Of a DNA stretch of 64,000 nucleotides, positions 7,726 through 18,300 are shown in pieces. Origin of the DNA: Lentisalinibacter orientalis (lineage in GTDB: Bacteria; Pseudomonadota; Gammaproteobacteria; Steroidobacterales; Woeseiaceae); assembly GCF_040706535.1 (NCBI RefSeq), contig NZ_JAPDRJ010000001.1:1178001-1242000 (forward strand), written 5' to 3'. The translations under genes and the position numbers were made by a program. Every line of letters starts with the position of its first letter. Positions within the stretch are counted from its first letter, which is position 1. The notes beneath the pieces are model-generated. The model was given only the letters and a program-made list of their open reading frames with translations. It was not told the origin of the DNA and did not search any database.

Positions 7726-10146
7726 GTGCCGGTGAGCGATGACCGCAGCGACGACCCGAGCGAGGCGCCGAGCGATGACCCGCTGCGGCTGATGACCACG
7801 CCGGCTCCGGACGTCTCGCCGGAGCAGGCCGCGGATCTGGTGCGCGAGCGCTACGCCCTGCCGGGCAGCGCCACTCCGCTCGACAGCGAACGGGACCGGA
7901 ATTTCCGCTACACGGCGGAGGACGGCCGCGAGTTCGTGCTGAAGGTCTCCAATGCCGCCGAGTCTTCCGCCGTGCTGGATTTCCAGGCACGGGCGCTGGA
8001 TCACGTCGCCCGGACGGCGCCGGAGCTGCCCGTGCCGCGTATCGAGCCGGGGCCCGACGGCGAATTGCTGCAGGCGGTGGAGCTGCCCGGCGGGCGCAGC
8101 CTGGTGCGGCTGGTGAGTTTCCTGCCCGGTGTGCCGGTGGGCGACGTCCCCTCGACTCCCGCGCTGCGGCGCCACCTCGGCGAGACGCTGGCGGCACTCG
8201 GGCGCGCCCTGCAGGGCTTCTTCCACCCGGCGGCGCGCCATCCCCTGCTCTGGGATGTCAACCAGACGGCGGCGGTGCGCGGGCTCGGCGCGCACATCGA
8301 GAAGCGTCGCGGCCGTGAGCTCGCCGAGCGGGTGTTCGCGCGGCACGCGGCGGGCGGCGAGCAGGCGCTCGCGGCGCTGCGTGCCCAGGTGATCCACAAC
8401 GATTTCAACCCGGACAACGTGCTGGTGGCCGCGGACGATCCGGAGCGGGTGAGCGGCATCATCGACTTCGGCGACATCGTGCACGCGCCGCTGGTGAACG
8501 ATCTCGCCGTGCTGGCGGCTTACCAGTTGATAGGACACGACGAGCCGCTCGCCGTGCTGGCAGAGATCGCCGCAGCGTTTCACGCGGTGAGACCGCTGGA
8601 GCCGGCCGAGGTCGACATCCTGTTCCATCTCGTGCAGCTGCGGCTCGCGACCTCGGTGGCGATCTGCGCCTGGCGGGCGAGGGAGCACCCGGAGAACGTG
8701 GACTACATCCTCGGCGGCCACGAAGCCTCGTTGCGCACGATGGAGCAGCTCGAGGCCATCGACGAGCAGGAGGCGACGCGGGTACTGCGGCGCGAACTCG
8801 GGCTGCCTGCTGCCACCGGGCTGCGGACTGGCATCGGCGTCGGCAGCGGCAATGGCGAAGCAGATCTGCGCGAGCGGCGCCGCGCGCTGCTGGGGCCGGG
8901 CCTGTCGCTGACCTACGACGAGCCGCTGCATATCGTCCGCGGCGACGGGGTCTGGCTGTACGATGCCTCGGGCCGCGCGTATCTTGACGCCTACAACAAC
9001 GTCGCCTGCGTCGGCCACTGCCACCCGGCGGTGACGGAGGCGATCGCGCACCAGTCGCGCACGCTGAACACCAACACCCGCTACCTGCACGAACACATCC
9101 TGCACTACGCGGAGCGCCTCGGGGCGCGGTTGCCCGGCGAACTCTCCGTGTGCTTCTTCGTCTGCACCGGCAGCGAGGCGAATGATCTGGCCTGGCAGAT
9201 GACGCGGGCGGTCAGCGGCGGGGACGGCGCGATCGTCAGCCGCAACGCCTATCACGGCAACACCACGGCGGTGGCGGCGTTCTCGCCGGAGGAACTGCCG
9301 GATCGCCGCGCCCCGGACTGGGTCGCCACGGTGCCGGCGCCGGACGTCTACAACGGGCCCTTCCGTGGCGAAGATGCGTCGGCGCGCTATGCCGCGACGC
9401 TGGACGAGGCCATCGCGGAGCTGGACGATCGGGGCCATCGGCCGGCGGCGTTCTTCGTCGACACCATCTGGTCCAGCGACGGCATCTTCAGGGCGCCGGC
9501 GGGGTATCTCGCCGACGCGTGGCAGCGCGTGCGCGCGGCCGGCGGTGTCTGCGTGGCCGACGAGGTGCAGGCAGGCTTCGCCCGCACCGGCGATCACTTC
9601 TGGGGCTTCGGGCTGCAGGGCGTGGTGCCGGACATCGTCACGCTGGGCAAACCCATGGGCAACGGTCATCCGCTGGCGGCGGTGGTCACCACGCCGGCGA
9701 TTGCCGAGCGCTTCGCAGGCGAGTCCGAGTACTTCAATACCTTCGGCGGCAACCCGGTGTCCTGTGCGGCAGGGCTGGCGGTGCTGGATGTGATCGAGAG
9801 CGAGTCGCTGCAGGAGAATGCCAAGGTGACGGGTGAGTATCTGCGGGAGGGGCTGCGCGGGCTGCAGGCGCGGCACGCGGCCATCGGCGACGTGCGCGGC
9901 GCGGGCCTGTTCGCCGGCGTGGAGCTGGTAGACGACCGGGACACGCGGGAGCCGGCGCCGGCGATCGCGCGCGCCGTGATGAACGGCATGCGTGGCGAGG
10001 GCGTGCTGGTCGGCCGCACCGGCATCGCCGACAACGTGCTGAAGATACGCCCGCCGCTGGTCTTCTCGAGTGAGCACGCCGACCGTCTCGTCGAGGTCAT
10101 GGACCGGGTGCTCGCCGGAGTGCGGTTCGAGGTCGCGGGCGGATAA
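7726..10146 (+). CDS. APH-family kinase fused to class III PLP aminotransferase/phospho-lyase
   Basis: 806 aa; GTG start at 7726 (an in-frame GTG also at 7732), just after the M20 stop. Residues about 25-330 form an aminoglycoside-phosphotransferase-type kinase with HNDFNPDNVLV (His224, catalytic Asp226, Asn231) and IIDFGD (Asp247). Residues about 375-800 are a class III PLP enzyme with the internal-aldimine lysine Lys642 in LGKPMGNGHP and DEVQAGFARTG upstream. The halves resemble the vertebrate pair hydroxylysine kinase and the AGXT2L phospho-lyases, which act in sequence on 5-hydroxylysine or phosphoethanolamine. The inferred job is phosphorylation of an amino alcohol followed by beta-elimination of phosphate and ammonia. 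Longer homologues carry a peptidase-like domain between the two; none is seen here. An antibiotic-resistance role is unlikely. Confidence 0.9.
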   Translation: MPVSDDRSDDPSEAPSDDPLRLMTTPAPDVSPEQAADLVRERYALPGSATPLDSERDRNFRYTAEDGREFVLKVSNAAESSAVLDFQARALDHVARTAPELPVPRIEPGPDGELLQAVELPGGRSLVRLVSFLPGVPVGDVPSTPALRRHLGETLAALGRALQGFFHPAARHPLLWDVNQTAAVRGLGAHIEKRRGRELAERVFARHAAGGEQALAALRAQVIHNDFNPDNVLVAADDPERVSGIIDFGDIVHAPLVNDLAVLAAYQLIGHDEPLAVLAEIAAAFHAVRPLEPAEVDILFHLVQLRLATSVAICAWRAREHPENVDYILGGHEASLRTMEQLEAIDEQEATRVLRRELGLPAATGLRTGIGVGSGNGEADLRERRRALLGPGLSLTYDEPLHIVRGDGVWLYDASGRAYLDAYNNVACVGHCHPAVTEAIAHQSRTLNTNTRYLHEHILHYAERLGARLPGELSVCFFVCTGSEANDLAWQMTRAVSGGDGAIVSRNAYHGNTTAVAAFSPEELPDRRAPDWVATVPAPDVYNGPFRGEDASARYAATLDEAIAELDDRGHRPAAFFVDTIWSSDGIFRAPAGYLADAWQRVRAAGGVCVADEVQAGFARTGDHFWGFGLQGVVPDIVTLGKPMGNGHPLAAVVTTPAIAERFAGESEYFNTFGGNPVSCAAGLAVLDVIESESLQENAKVTGEYLREGLRGLQARHAAIGDVRGAGLFAGVELVDDRDTREPAPAIARAVMNGMRGEGVLVGRTGIADNVLKIRPPLVFSSEHADRLVEVMDRVLAGVRFEVAGG

Positions 10147-10192
10147 CCGTTACACTGGCCGTGAACTCATTGAAGAAACAGGAGGTTTCTGC

Positions 10193-10402
10193 ATGGAAGA
10201 CCATGTCTATAAACAGATAGACGTCACCGGGTCCTCGACCGTGGGCACGGACGACGCCATCTCGAAGGCGATCAAGAAGGCCGGCGAGACCGTGAAACAC
10301 ATGGACTGGTTCAAGGTCACGGAGACCCGCGGCTACATCGAGGGCGACGCGGTCAAATACTGGCAGGTGACCGTCAAGATCGGTTTCCGCCTGGAGGATT
10401 AA
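10193..10402 (+). CDS. Dodecin family flavin-binding protein
   Basis: 69 aa with a strong AGGAGG ribosome site 7 bases before the ATG. The sequence has the dodecin pattern: VYKQIDVTGSS, the helix DDAISKAIKKAGETVKHMDWF with its conserved Trp, then TRGYIEG and VTVKIGFRLED strands. Dodecins assemble into hollow dodecamers that store or sequester flavins in the cytoplasm. It lies 46 bp after the kinase-aminotransferase gene on the same strand and may be co-transcribed. Two REP copies follow the stop immediately. Confidence 0.95.
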   Translation: MEDHVYKQIDVTGSSTVGTDDAISKAIKKAGETVKHMDWFKVTETRGYIEGDAVKYWQVTVKIGFRLED

Positions 10403-10403
10403 T

Positions 10404-10460
10404 GTAGGAGGGCCTTCAGGCCCGATCGACCAAGGGATCGCGCCTGAAGGCGCTCCTGCA
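10404..10460. repeat. REP/REPIN doublet with diverged right arm
   Basis: The left arm is GTAGGAGGGCCTTCAGGCCC. The right arm has decayed to GCGCCTGAAGGCGCTCCTGC but still base-pairs with itself. It lies between convergent genes. Confidence 0.85.
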
Positions 10461-10468
10461 GGGTGCCC

Positions 10469-10491
10469 GTAGGAGGGGCTTTAGCCCCGAT
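10469..10491. repeat. Single REP arm (TTTA-loop subtype)
   Basis: One GTAGGAGGGGCTTTAGCCCC copy, eight bases from the previous doublet and three bases beyond the stop codon of the minus-strand sugar dehydrogenase gene. Confidence 0.9.
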
Positions 10492-10494
10492 CCA

Positions 10495-11598
10495 TCAATT
10501 CGAGCGCGTTACGCGCCACAGGGTCCCCGGCTCCCCTTCCGCCAGGATGTAGATGGCGCCGTCGGGGCCGGTGGCCACGTCGCGGATGCGCTCGCCGATG
10601 TCGCCGAACAGCACTTCCTCGCCGACGATCTCGCCGTCCTCGACGTCGAGCCGGCGCACGTCCCTGTCGACCAGTGCGCCGACGAACAGGTCGCCCTGCC
10701 ACTGCGGGAACATCGAGCCCTCGTAGACGGTGAGGCCCGAGGGCGCGATGGACGGCGTCCACACGTGCAGCGGCTGGCGCATGCCCTCCATCTCCGTGAA
10801 CGGCGAGACGTAGGCGCCGTTGTAATCCAGCCCGTAGGTGACCACCGGCCAGCCGTAGTTCACCCCGGGCTCGACGATGTTCACCTCGTCGCCGCCCTTC
10901 GGTCCGTGCTCGTGCAGCCAGACGGTGCCGTCGGCGGCCACGGACAGGCCCTGCGGATTGCGGTGGCCGTAGCTCCAGACGTACGGCACCTCGGGGAACG
11001 GGTTACCGTCCGCAGCGGAGCCGTCGGAGTTCATGCGGATCACCTTGCCCATCTGGCTGCCGAGGTCCTGGGCCGCCTCGCGGTAGTCGAAGCCGTCGCC
11101 GGTGGTGAGCAGCAGGGTGCCGTCGGCATGCCAGGCGAGGCGTCCGCCGTAGTGCACCGGCGTGTCCTTGCGCGGTGTGACGCGGAAGATCACCTCGACG
11201 TTTGTCAGCGCATCGCCCTCGAGCCGCGCCCGCGCCACCGCGGTGGCGTTCGATTCCGGCGGCCCCTCGGCGTAGGAGAGATACAGCACGCCACTGTCGG
11301 CGAAGTCCGGCGCGAGCAGCACGTCGAACAGGCCGCCCTGGCTCGCTCGATAGACCGCCGGCACGCCGGCGATGGGCTCGCCCACGGTACCGTCCGCGGC
11401 GATGCGCCGCAGCGTGCCGCCCAGTTCCGTGATCAGGAAGCCGCCGTCGGGCAGGAAGGCGACACACCAGGGCATGTCGAGGCCGGTGGCGATCTGCTCC
11501 AGACGGTAATCGCCGTAATTGCGATCATCCGCTGCCTGCGCCGTGGCGAGCGCCGGCGAGGCGATGAGGACGAGTGACAGGACGAGACGCTGGTACAT
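10495..11598 (-). CDS. PQQ-dependent sugar dehydrogenase (GSDH beta-propeller family)
   Basis: 367 aa with a Sec signal peptide (MYQRLVLSLVLIASPALATA). It matches soluble quinoprotein glucose/sorbosone dehydrogenase-type propellers: an opening YRLEQIATGLDMPWCVAFLPDG blade, GGRLAWHADGTLLLTTGDG, and HEHGPKGGDEVN, the equivalent of the conserved HGPxGGDE active-site loop. These enzymes oxidise aldoses in the periplasm using bound PQQ and calcium. No PQQ synthesis genes are in the window. Divergent from the small membrane protein gene across an 82 bp gap. A single REP arm sits directly after the stop. Confidence 0.9.
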   Translation of the reverse strand: MYQRLVLSLVLIASPALATAQAADDRNYGDYRLEQIATGLDMPWCVAFLPDGGFLITELGGTLRRIAADGTVGEPIAGVPAVYRASQGGLFDVLLAPDFADSGVLYLSYAEGPPESNATAVARARLEGDALTNVEVIFRVTPRKDTPVHYGGRLAWHADGTLLLTTGDGFDYREAAQDLGSQMGKVIRMNSDGSAADGNPFPEVPYVWSYGHRNPQGLSVAADGTVWLHEHGPKGGDEVNIVEPGVNYGWPVVTYGLDYNGAYVSPFTEMEGMRQPLHVWTPSIAPSGLTVYEGSMFPQWQGDLFVGALVDRDVRRLDVEDGEIVGEEVLFGDIGERIRDVATGPDGAIYILAEGEPGTLWRVTRSN

Positions 11599-11680
11599 GG
11601 CGGTTCCGCTGGACGGGTGACGACTGTGCTAGCCTAGCACCGGTTCCGGCGCTGCTGTAGCGCGGGGGAGGGTGCAGGCC

Positions 11681-12106
11681 ATGTGGCTCAGACGGATCGG
11701 ATCTTTCGTGCTCGCCGTGGCGGTGACCTACCTGCTCGCCGTGATCTCCGCCAGCCAGCACGTGGCCGCGAGCCTGGAGAGCATGGGTGCCGAAGTCGAT
11801 CTCGGTACCCGGCTGGAGATGATCGTCCACGACCTCGGCGGCATGGCCACCTCGTTCCTGCCCATGCTGGTCATCGGCTTCGTCATCGCGTTCCTCGTGG
11901 CGGCGTTGCTGCTCCGGTGGCTGCCCCGCTACCGCTACCTGCTCTACAGCCTGGCGGGCGCCGCGGCGGTGGCCACTATTCACGTCGCCCTGCATGCGGC
12001 GTTCGACATCACACCCGTCGCCGTCGCCCGCAGCACCGGGGGCCTGCTGGTGCAGGCGCTGTGCGGCGCGGTAGGCGGCTACCTCTACGCCCGCACAACC
12101 AGGTAG
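11681..12106 (+). CDS. Small integral membrane protein, unknown
   Basis: 141 aa from the ATG at 11681, preceded by GGGGGAGG at good spacing; a GTG at 11672 is also in frame. Four hydrophobic segments are visible (about residues 7-24, 50-75, 82-102 and 115-138), with a small Arg-rich loop RWLPRYRYLLY in the middle. No domain family is recognised. The stop TAG (12104-12106) lies inside the GTAGGAG head of the adjacent REP arm, so the C-terminal ...YARTTR end may have been set by the repeat. Confidence 0.75.
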   Translation: MWLRRIGSFVLAVAVTYLLAVISASQHVAASLESMGAEVDLGTRLEMIVHDLGGMATSFLPMLVIGFVIAFLVAALLLRWLPRYRYLLYSLAGAAAVATIHVALHAAFDITPVAVARSTGGLLVQALCGAVGGYLYARTTR

Positions 12107-12123
12107 GAGGGCCTTCAGGCCCG
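12103..12123. repeat. Single REP arm (TTCA-loop subtype)
   Basis: One GTAGGAGGGCCTTCAGGCCC copy overlapping the stop codon of the membrane-protein gene; a complete doublet follows six bases later. Confidence 0.9.
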
Positions 12124-12128
12124 CTGAT

Positions 12129-12184
12129 GTAGGAGGGGCTTTAGCCCCGATTCATTATCCAATCGGGGCTAAAGCCCCTCCTAC
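12129..12184. repeat. REP/REPIN palindrome doublet (TTTA-loop subtype)
   Basis: Two inverted GTAGGAGGGGCTTTAGCCCC arms around a short spacer, immediately upstream of the leader of the giant four-gene operon. Confidence 0.92.
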
Positions 12185-12356
12185 GTGTCGTTACGTTAAC
12201 TATCCCCGTGATTTCGCAAAAAATAGGTATGCTTGCCTGAAAAATTGGGTATGCGTGACGCACGCATGCCAGTTCAATTCTGCTAGCTTCACCACCGCTA
12301 AAGCAGAACGCCCGGTAAACGGGCGCCATAACGAACAAGAAAGGGTGGGCAATCGA
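12185..12356 (+). promoter_or_regulatory. Promoter and hairpin-rich leader of the giant-protein operon
   Basis: 172 bp, clearly AT-richer than the genes on either side. After an A-rich segment it holds three consecutive inverted repeats: ATGCGTG/CACGCAT (12251-12267), TTCTGCT/AGCAGAA (12278-12308) and CGCCCG-GTAAA-CGGGCG (12309-12325). A purine-rich AAGAAAGGGTGGG ribosome site follows. No convincing -35/-10 pair was found. The stacked hairpins upstream of a 20 kb operon suggest a structured 5' UTR. It does not match the c-di-GMP (GEMM) consensus or any riboswitch I recognise. Confidence 0.45.
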
Positions 12357-15300
12357 GTGCTAGACGGGACGGCACTCCGGCACCTGACGAAAAATCGGGG
12401 CAGGGGAGCATCATTCGGACTGGGCGTGGTCGCGAGCCTCGTGCTCGCGGGCTGCGGGGGCAGCGGCGGAGACGACTACGAATTCCCCGAGCCGCCGCCG
12501 GAGCCGCCGGCGCCTGCGACCATCACCATCTCCGGCACGGTCCAGAAGGGCCTGTTCGACGACCTGGACGTCTCGGCCTTCGGTTTCGACGACGGCACCG
12601 GCGGGTTCACCGATCCGATAGCGGCCACCGTCACCGGCCAGGACTACTCGGTCGAGGTCCAGTCCGGCCAGCTCACGCTGCTCGAGGCCACGGGCTCTTT
12701 CACCAGCGAGTTCACGGGCGAGATCGTCGTTCTCGACGAGCCGCTCATGCTGCTGCTGGATACGGGCACCCAGGACATCGACGCCAACATCAACCTGGCG
12801 ACGACGCTCTCCGCCGAGCTCGCCCTGCAGGAACTGACCACCACGGAGCTCTCCGCCGGCGACCTGATCGACCAGCAGGACGCGCTGGTGGGCGACGTGC
12901 TGGGCTTCCCCGAGGGCACCGATCCCTCCCAGCTCGACTTCAACGACATCACCGAGGAGTCCGACCTCACGGACCCGAACCTGGCGCTGCTCATCTATTC
13001 CGGCGGCGTGGTGCAGCAGCTGGAGAGCAACGAGCTGTACGCCGGCGGGTTCGGGGAACTGGTGGACGGCATCCTCGCCGCCGATTCGCTGGAAGACGCT
13101 CAGGCGGCCCTCGGCCCGCTCTCGGGCCTGTCCGCCGGTCTCGTTTATGACGCTGCCGTCGACAACTCCGGTTACACGCTGCCGCAGGATCTGTTCGGCG
13201 GCATCGACACCCAGATACTCACCTGCATCGCCGAAGGCACCTGTGAATGGGAGACCGCACCCGCCGCCTCCGTCTCCGTCAGCGGGGCGAGGGTCTGGGA
13301 AGCGAGCGGGCGTGCCCGCATCTCCGTGCGCCTGGGCGAGGCGGCCACCGAGGCCGTCATCGTGGACGTTACCATCGCCTCCGACACGGCGACCAGCGGC
13401 GAGGACTTCATCGGCACCGTCGAGCGCGTGACCATCCCGGCCGGCGACTCCATCGCGAATGTGGAGATCCCGTTGATCATCGACGCCCTCGCCGAGGGCA
13501 CCGAGACCATCGCGGTGACCATCGCCTCGCAGACCGCTGCCTACCCGGTCTACCAGGGCAGTGCCAGCGTCTCGGTGCGTAACGGCGCGCCCTCCAGCCT
13601 GGACAACCAGGCCGCGGCGGATATCCAGGTGATGAGCTTCGAGCTCGCGCGCATCTGCAACCCGGCGCTCGGCCTGGGCGATGCGAGCTGTGCGGAGCTC
13701 ACCGGGCAGGAGTCCGGGCTGGGCTTTGTCGAGGGCCGCGTGGCAGTGGGCGACACGCTCATCGACCTCGCCGCTGACTGTCCCGATCCGACGCTGTGCA
13801 CACCCCAGGCGAGCGACTGGCGGGTGGACTTCTTCCTGGTGGCCGAGAGCAGCGTCGGCACCGAGGGCGAAGTGCCCCTCGGGCCGTACATCTACCGGCA
13901 GGAGTCGCTGCAGCTCGTGAGCGAGGCGGCGAAACCACGCACGCCGCTGGTCCGCCTCGACGACGCAGCACTCGCTACCCTAGCGGCGGATGCACAGGCC
14001 AACGGCTGGGACCTGTCGCTGCAGGCACGCATCGGCGCGGATCCGCAGGTGGCCGACGTCATCGCGCTGCCGTCGCTGATCACCGTGCCCGACACCGTGC
14101 TGGTGGGCGACACGGAGCTCGACATCGTGGTGGTGAGCGAGGTCAGCAACGGTGCCGACGCCGGCTGCGCCGAGAGCCAGTACGCCATCGACGCGAACTA
14201 CGGCCAGGCCGGTTTCGGACAGCCGTTCACCAGCGGCCAGCTGTGCGTGGATTTCGACGCCGGCGCGGCGGATCCCGGCCCGGCGGTCATGGTCGAGGGA
14301 CAGCTCGACGCCTTCGGCGGCACGGCACCGCCGGACAGCTCCGCGTTCTTCCTGCTGCCCGATGGCGTGTACTCGGTGCTCACGCTGGACAACACCAACG
14401 ACGCGCTCAGGGACGAATCCAGCGTCTTCCCGGGGCTGTTCCTCCTGCCGTCGATCATCCCGGGCGGCACGTTCGTCAACGAACTGCACGCCGAGGGCTG
14501 GCCGTTTACCTTCCGGATCTCTCGCTTCTCGCTGACGCCGGCCGGGCTGGAGATCGGCTACAGCGGCATGCGCTACATCATGAACCCGGGCTACTCGAGC
14601 CAGGACCCGCGTGCCCGCGGCGGCATCGTTTCCAACGACGTCTGGTACAACGACGTCGCCACCAACACCGGCGCCCTGATTCTGGGGCCCGATGGTATCG
14701 ACGGTGACGTCACCGTGCCCGGCGGTCCGGCGAGCGCAGGCCGCACCGCCTTCCCGAAGGCCCGAGCCGAGTGGCAGACGTTCACCCAGACTATCGACGG
14801 CAACGCCCTGCAGCCGGCCGCCATCGGCCTGACGTCCTTCGCGCTGGAGCAACGGACCTCCTGCAGCGGTCCGGACTGCGTGACGGGGCAGGCCGACGAG
14901 TTCGAGGTCACCGGCGCCTCGCTGCTGCTGGACGGCGACGGCTATCTGGTCGGCGACGTCAGCAACAACGGCAGTCACGCCGCGCCGCGCTTCGGGGCGC
15001 GCGCGGACGGCAGCCACGCCTGGTCCCGGCCGGACGACCTGACGCTGCAGCAGACGCTGAAGCTGGCGATGGCGGGTTACGTCATCCCCGACGACGGCGT
15101 GCCGCTGAGCGGCCACCTGCTGGCCCACCTGAACGAGCCGGGCGCGCCCGGCGACATCGAGAAGTACCCGGCCGGCAGCGACGCCTTCGTCGATGGCAAT
15201 TATCATCCCGCCGGCCTCTCGATCGGGCCCGAGATCTATCGCGACGCCCAGGGCATCCCCCAGACCGGCGACGGCCAGGACGTGGGACTGCTCGGCACCG

Positions 15301-18300
15301 CGCTGCGGCTCGACAACGGCGTCGATCCTGCCTTCTCCCTCGACTCCGCCCCGGCGGTGAAATACGTCATCCGCAACGCGGGCATCACCGGCGTGTTCAA
15401 CGTGCGCTCGGCGGGCCTCGGCGGTGCCGCGCCGCAGTTCTACGGCTACGACCTGGACCTGACGCGCTTCGCGGTGCGGGCCGTGGACAACGTGCTGGAC
15501 GACTACACCTGGATCGACGGACGGCTGGCCCTGCAGGGTGATGCGGGCGGTCCGAGCGGCCTGGACATCCATTTCACCAACCTCGAAATCGACTGCAGCG
15601 CCCGTCTCGGCAACGTCGATCTGCTCTATGAGCGCTGCGAGGACGGCGTCGATAACAACTCCAACGGGTTTACCGACGAGAACTGCAGCCCGGTGCTCTA
15701 CAGCTGGAAGACGCCCACCGACATCTTCGCCGCGGGCTTCGACGGAGGCAGCGTCGGCGAGGTCTGTGCCGTCGGCCGCCAGGACTTCTTCCTGCAGCAC
15801 CAGATGAACTTCGCCGCGCTGGACAAGCCGGTGGCGTTCGACACCTTCTGGGATCCGACCGGGTCGCTTTCGGATCAGAGGAGCGGCGAGCTTGCCACCT
15901 ATCGCTTCGATCGCAGCGACGAAGGACAGGGCTTCCCGGTGCGCACGAACGGTGCCGAACTCGGCGCCGCCTCGGTCGACGGAGACGGCTACGGCTGGTT
16001 GACGCTCGGCAACACCCAGGTGGGCGTGCCGTTCTGGAATTCCCTGGAGGCGGATTTGCGCATAGCCAACCAGCGTCGATTCTCCGAAGTAGCCGCCGAG
16101 CCGACGGTGGTGCTGCCCCAGGGCAAGCTCGCATCGCGCACACAGGCGCAACGCAATCGTGACCTGCTGGAGGAGGCGATACAGGACGGCGAAAACGACG
16201 ACACGCTGAACCTGACCGCCCGCTACGAATGGGGCCGCACCGGCTTCGGCTTCCAGCTGCCGGTCTACTACCAGCCCTGGCAGCTCGACTCCGGCAACAG
16301 CGACGAGGATGCCCGCGGTCTACAGTCCCGCTTCCTCGGCCGTGATCTCACCTACGACCTGTTCGTGCTCGACGCCCGCGCGGGCATCAACTTCATCGAG
16401 CCGGACCGCACCAAGCTCAGCTTCGGCGCCAGCGCAGACTTCACGCGGCTTGAAGGCCTGAGCATCCAGATCGACATCACCGACCCGGACAGCGCTGCCG
16501 CGGTGGACCGCACGCTGGAGGATCTCGGCATCATCAACGGCCCGCTGCTGGAGCCGGCGCTGACCGATTTCCTCGACACCGTGAACGTGGTGAACCGGTA
16601 CGCCGGCCGGGGCATGGACGAGCTGCTGCAGCGCGGCATCGAGGCTTCGCTGGAGGAGATCGGCGAGGCCACGGCGCCGCTGACGCCGAACAACCAGGAC
16701 CCCTTCGTCACCGCCAGCGAACTGCTGGCGAAGGTGCAGGGCGTGCCGCAGCAGGCCATCGGCCTGATCCGTTCCGAGATAGAGCGTCCCCTCGCCAGCC
16801 GGCTGCTCGGGCTGGAGAACGAGATGCGCACCGAGCTTGCCGCGGCCGAGCAACTGATTCGTAACCTGCCCCAGGGATTGCAGGGCGAGCAGCTCGAGGC
16901 CGCGCTGGCCGACCTCGACGAACTCCGCGGTGTGCTGGACGAGGTCCGTGCCGCGGTGGCCGAGGTGGATGCCCGCGCCGGCGATGCCATCACCCAGGTG
17001 GAAGACCTGACCAACGAGGCGGCGGATCAGCTCGCCGCCCTGCGACAGGCCACCCTGGACGTGGATCTGGCCGTCTCCCAGGCCGTGACCTTCGCGGACC
17101 GCGCCTGCCGCGACGGCATCACGCCGGGCGGCGAGGGCAACGGCTACCTCGAGGACGTGGCGGTGCGCGTCTCCGCCGTGCGCGACGTGGCGGACGTCAT
17201 CCGCAACACCAACCGGATCTTCGATGCCGCCGAGACGCTGGCGAAGAACGAGGACGTCAAGCGCCGGCTCGCCACTGCGCGACAGCGCATCCGCAATGCC
17301 ACCGAGGAGCTGCTGGAGTTCGTTGGCGCCGCCGATCAGGCGGTGCGCGACGTGATCTGCCAGACGGATGATGCGCAGACCGTGCTGCTGCGCGTGTTCG
17401 ATCTTACCCGGGACATCCGCAGCCGCATCGACCAGCTGGAGCCGACCCTCGCCGCGATCGCGCCGCCGCTGAATGCGCTGAAGGATGCGCGGCAGCTGCT
17501 GAGCGACCGCATCCTGACGCCCATCACGACGCTGGAGGAGACGCTGGAGGCCATCGGCGCCGAGGGCGACAACTTCAACGGTGACCAGCTCGTCGCGCTG
17601 ATCGAGTGTTCGCTCTACAACGCCACCAATGCCGGCCCCCGCTGCTCGGGCCTGAACGGACCGCTGGACGTGCAGGGCGAGTTCGGCATCAACCGCATCG
17701 CAGTGGACGATCCGCAGAGCACCACGGATCGCGACCTCGCCGGGCTGGTGTTCGGCACCGCGCTCGGCGCCCTCGGCGCGGAGCTCGACGAGGCCCAGGG
17801 CATTCTCGTGTCCTGGACAGAGGATACGCTGCCCGGCGCCTATATGACGCCGGACGAGCTCCGGCGGCTGCTGGCGACAGAGATCATGCGCACCCAGCCG
17901 GTGCGCGATCTGCGCCTCGCCATGGACCGCCATTTCGCGGAGATCGGCACCTCGCTGAACGGCATCGTGCTGCAGTACACCGACCAACTGAACGAGGTCA
18001 TCCGCGAGGCGCTCGCGAGCGTCACCGGCCCCGTGAACGACGCCCTGGCCGAGGCCACCGCAGTCGTGCGGGCCATACCGCTGCAGGCCGCCGAGGTCAA
18101 CGGCTTCGCCACCATCGCGGGCAACGAGCTCGAGCGGGCGCACATCAGCGCCGGCTGGACGATGAGAGGCTCCGGCGACGGCGACAGCACCACCTTCGGG
18201 GCGGCGCTGGATGCCGAGAGCTGGTCGGCGCGCAACATCGATCCGGATCTCAATACGCCGACGGCCTGCGCCGTGGGCGAGAGCGAGAGCCTGCTCGACG

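Noticed and set aside
7600..10077. 825-codon minus-strand frame opposite the kinase-aminotransferase gene
   Set aside because: The plus-strand protein has intact catalytic motifs in both halves; the antisense frame is Arg/His-rich without features.
7726..10146. Aminoglycoside resistance gene
   Set aside because: The APH-type half is fused to a PLP enzyme and resembles amino-alcohol kinases; nothing else indicates a resistance locus.
12185..12356. Cyclic-di-GMP (GEMM) riboswitch
   Set aside because: Hairpins are present, but the conserved GGGCAAACC / CGAAAGG / GGGACGCAAAG elements are not.
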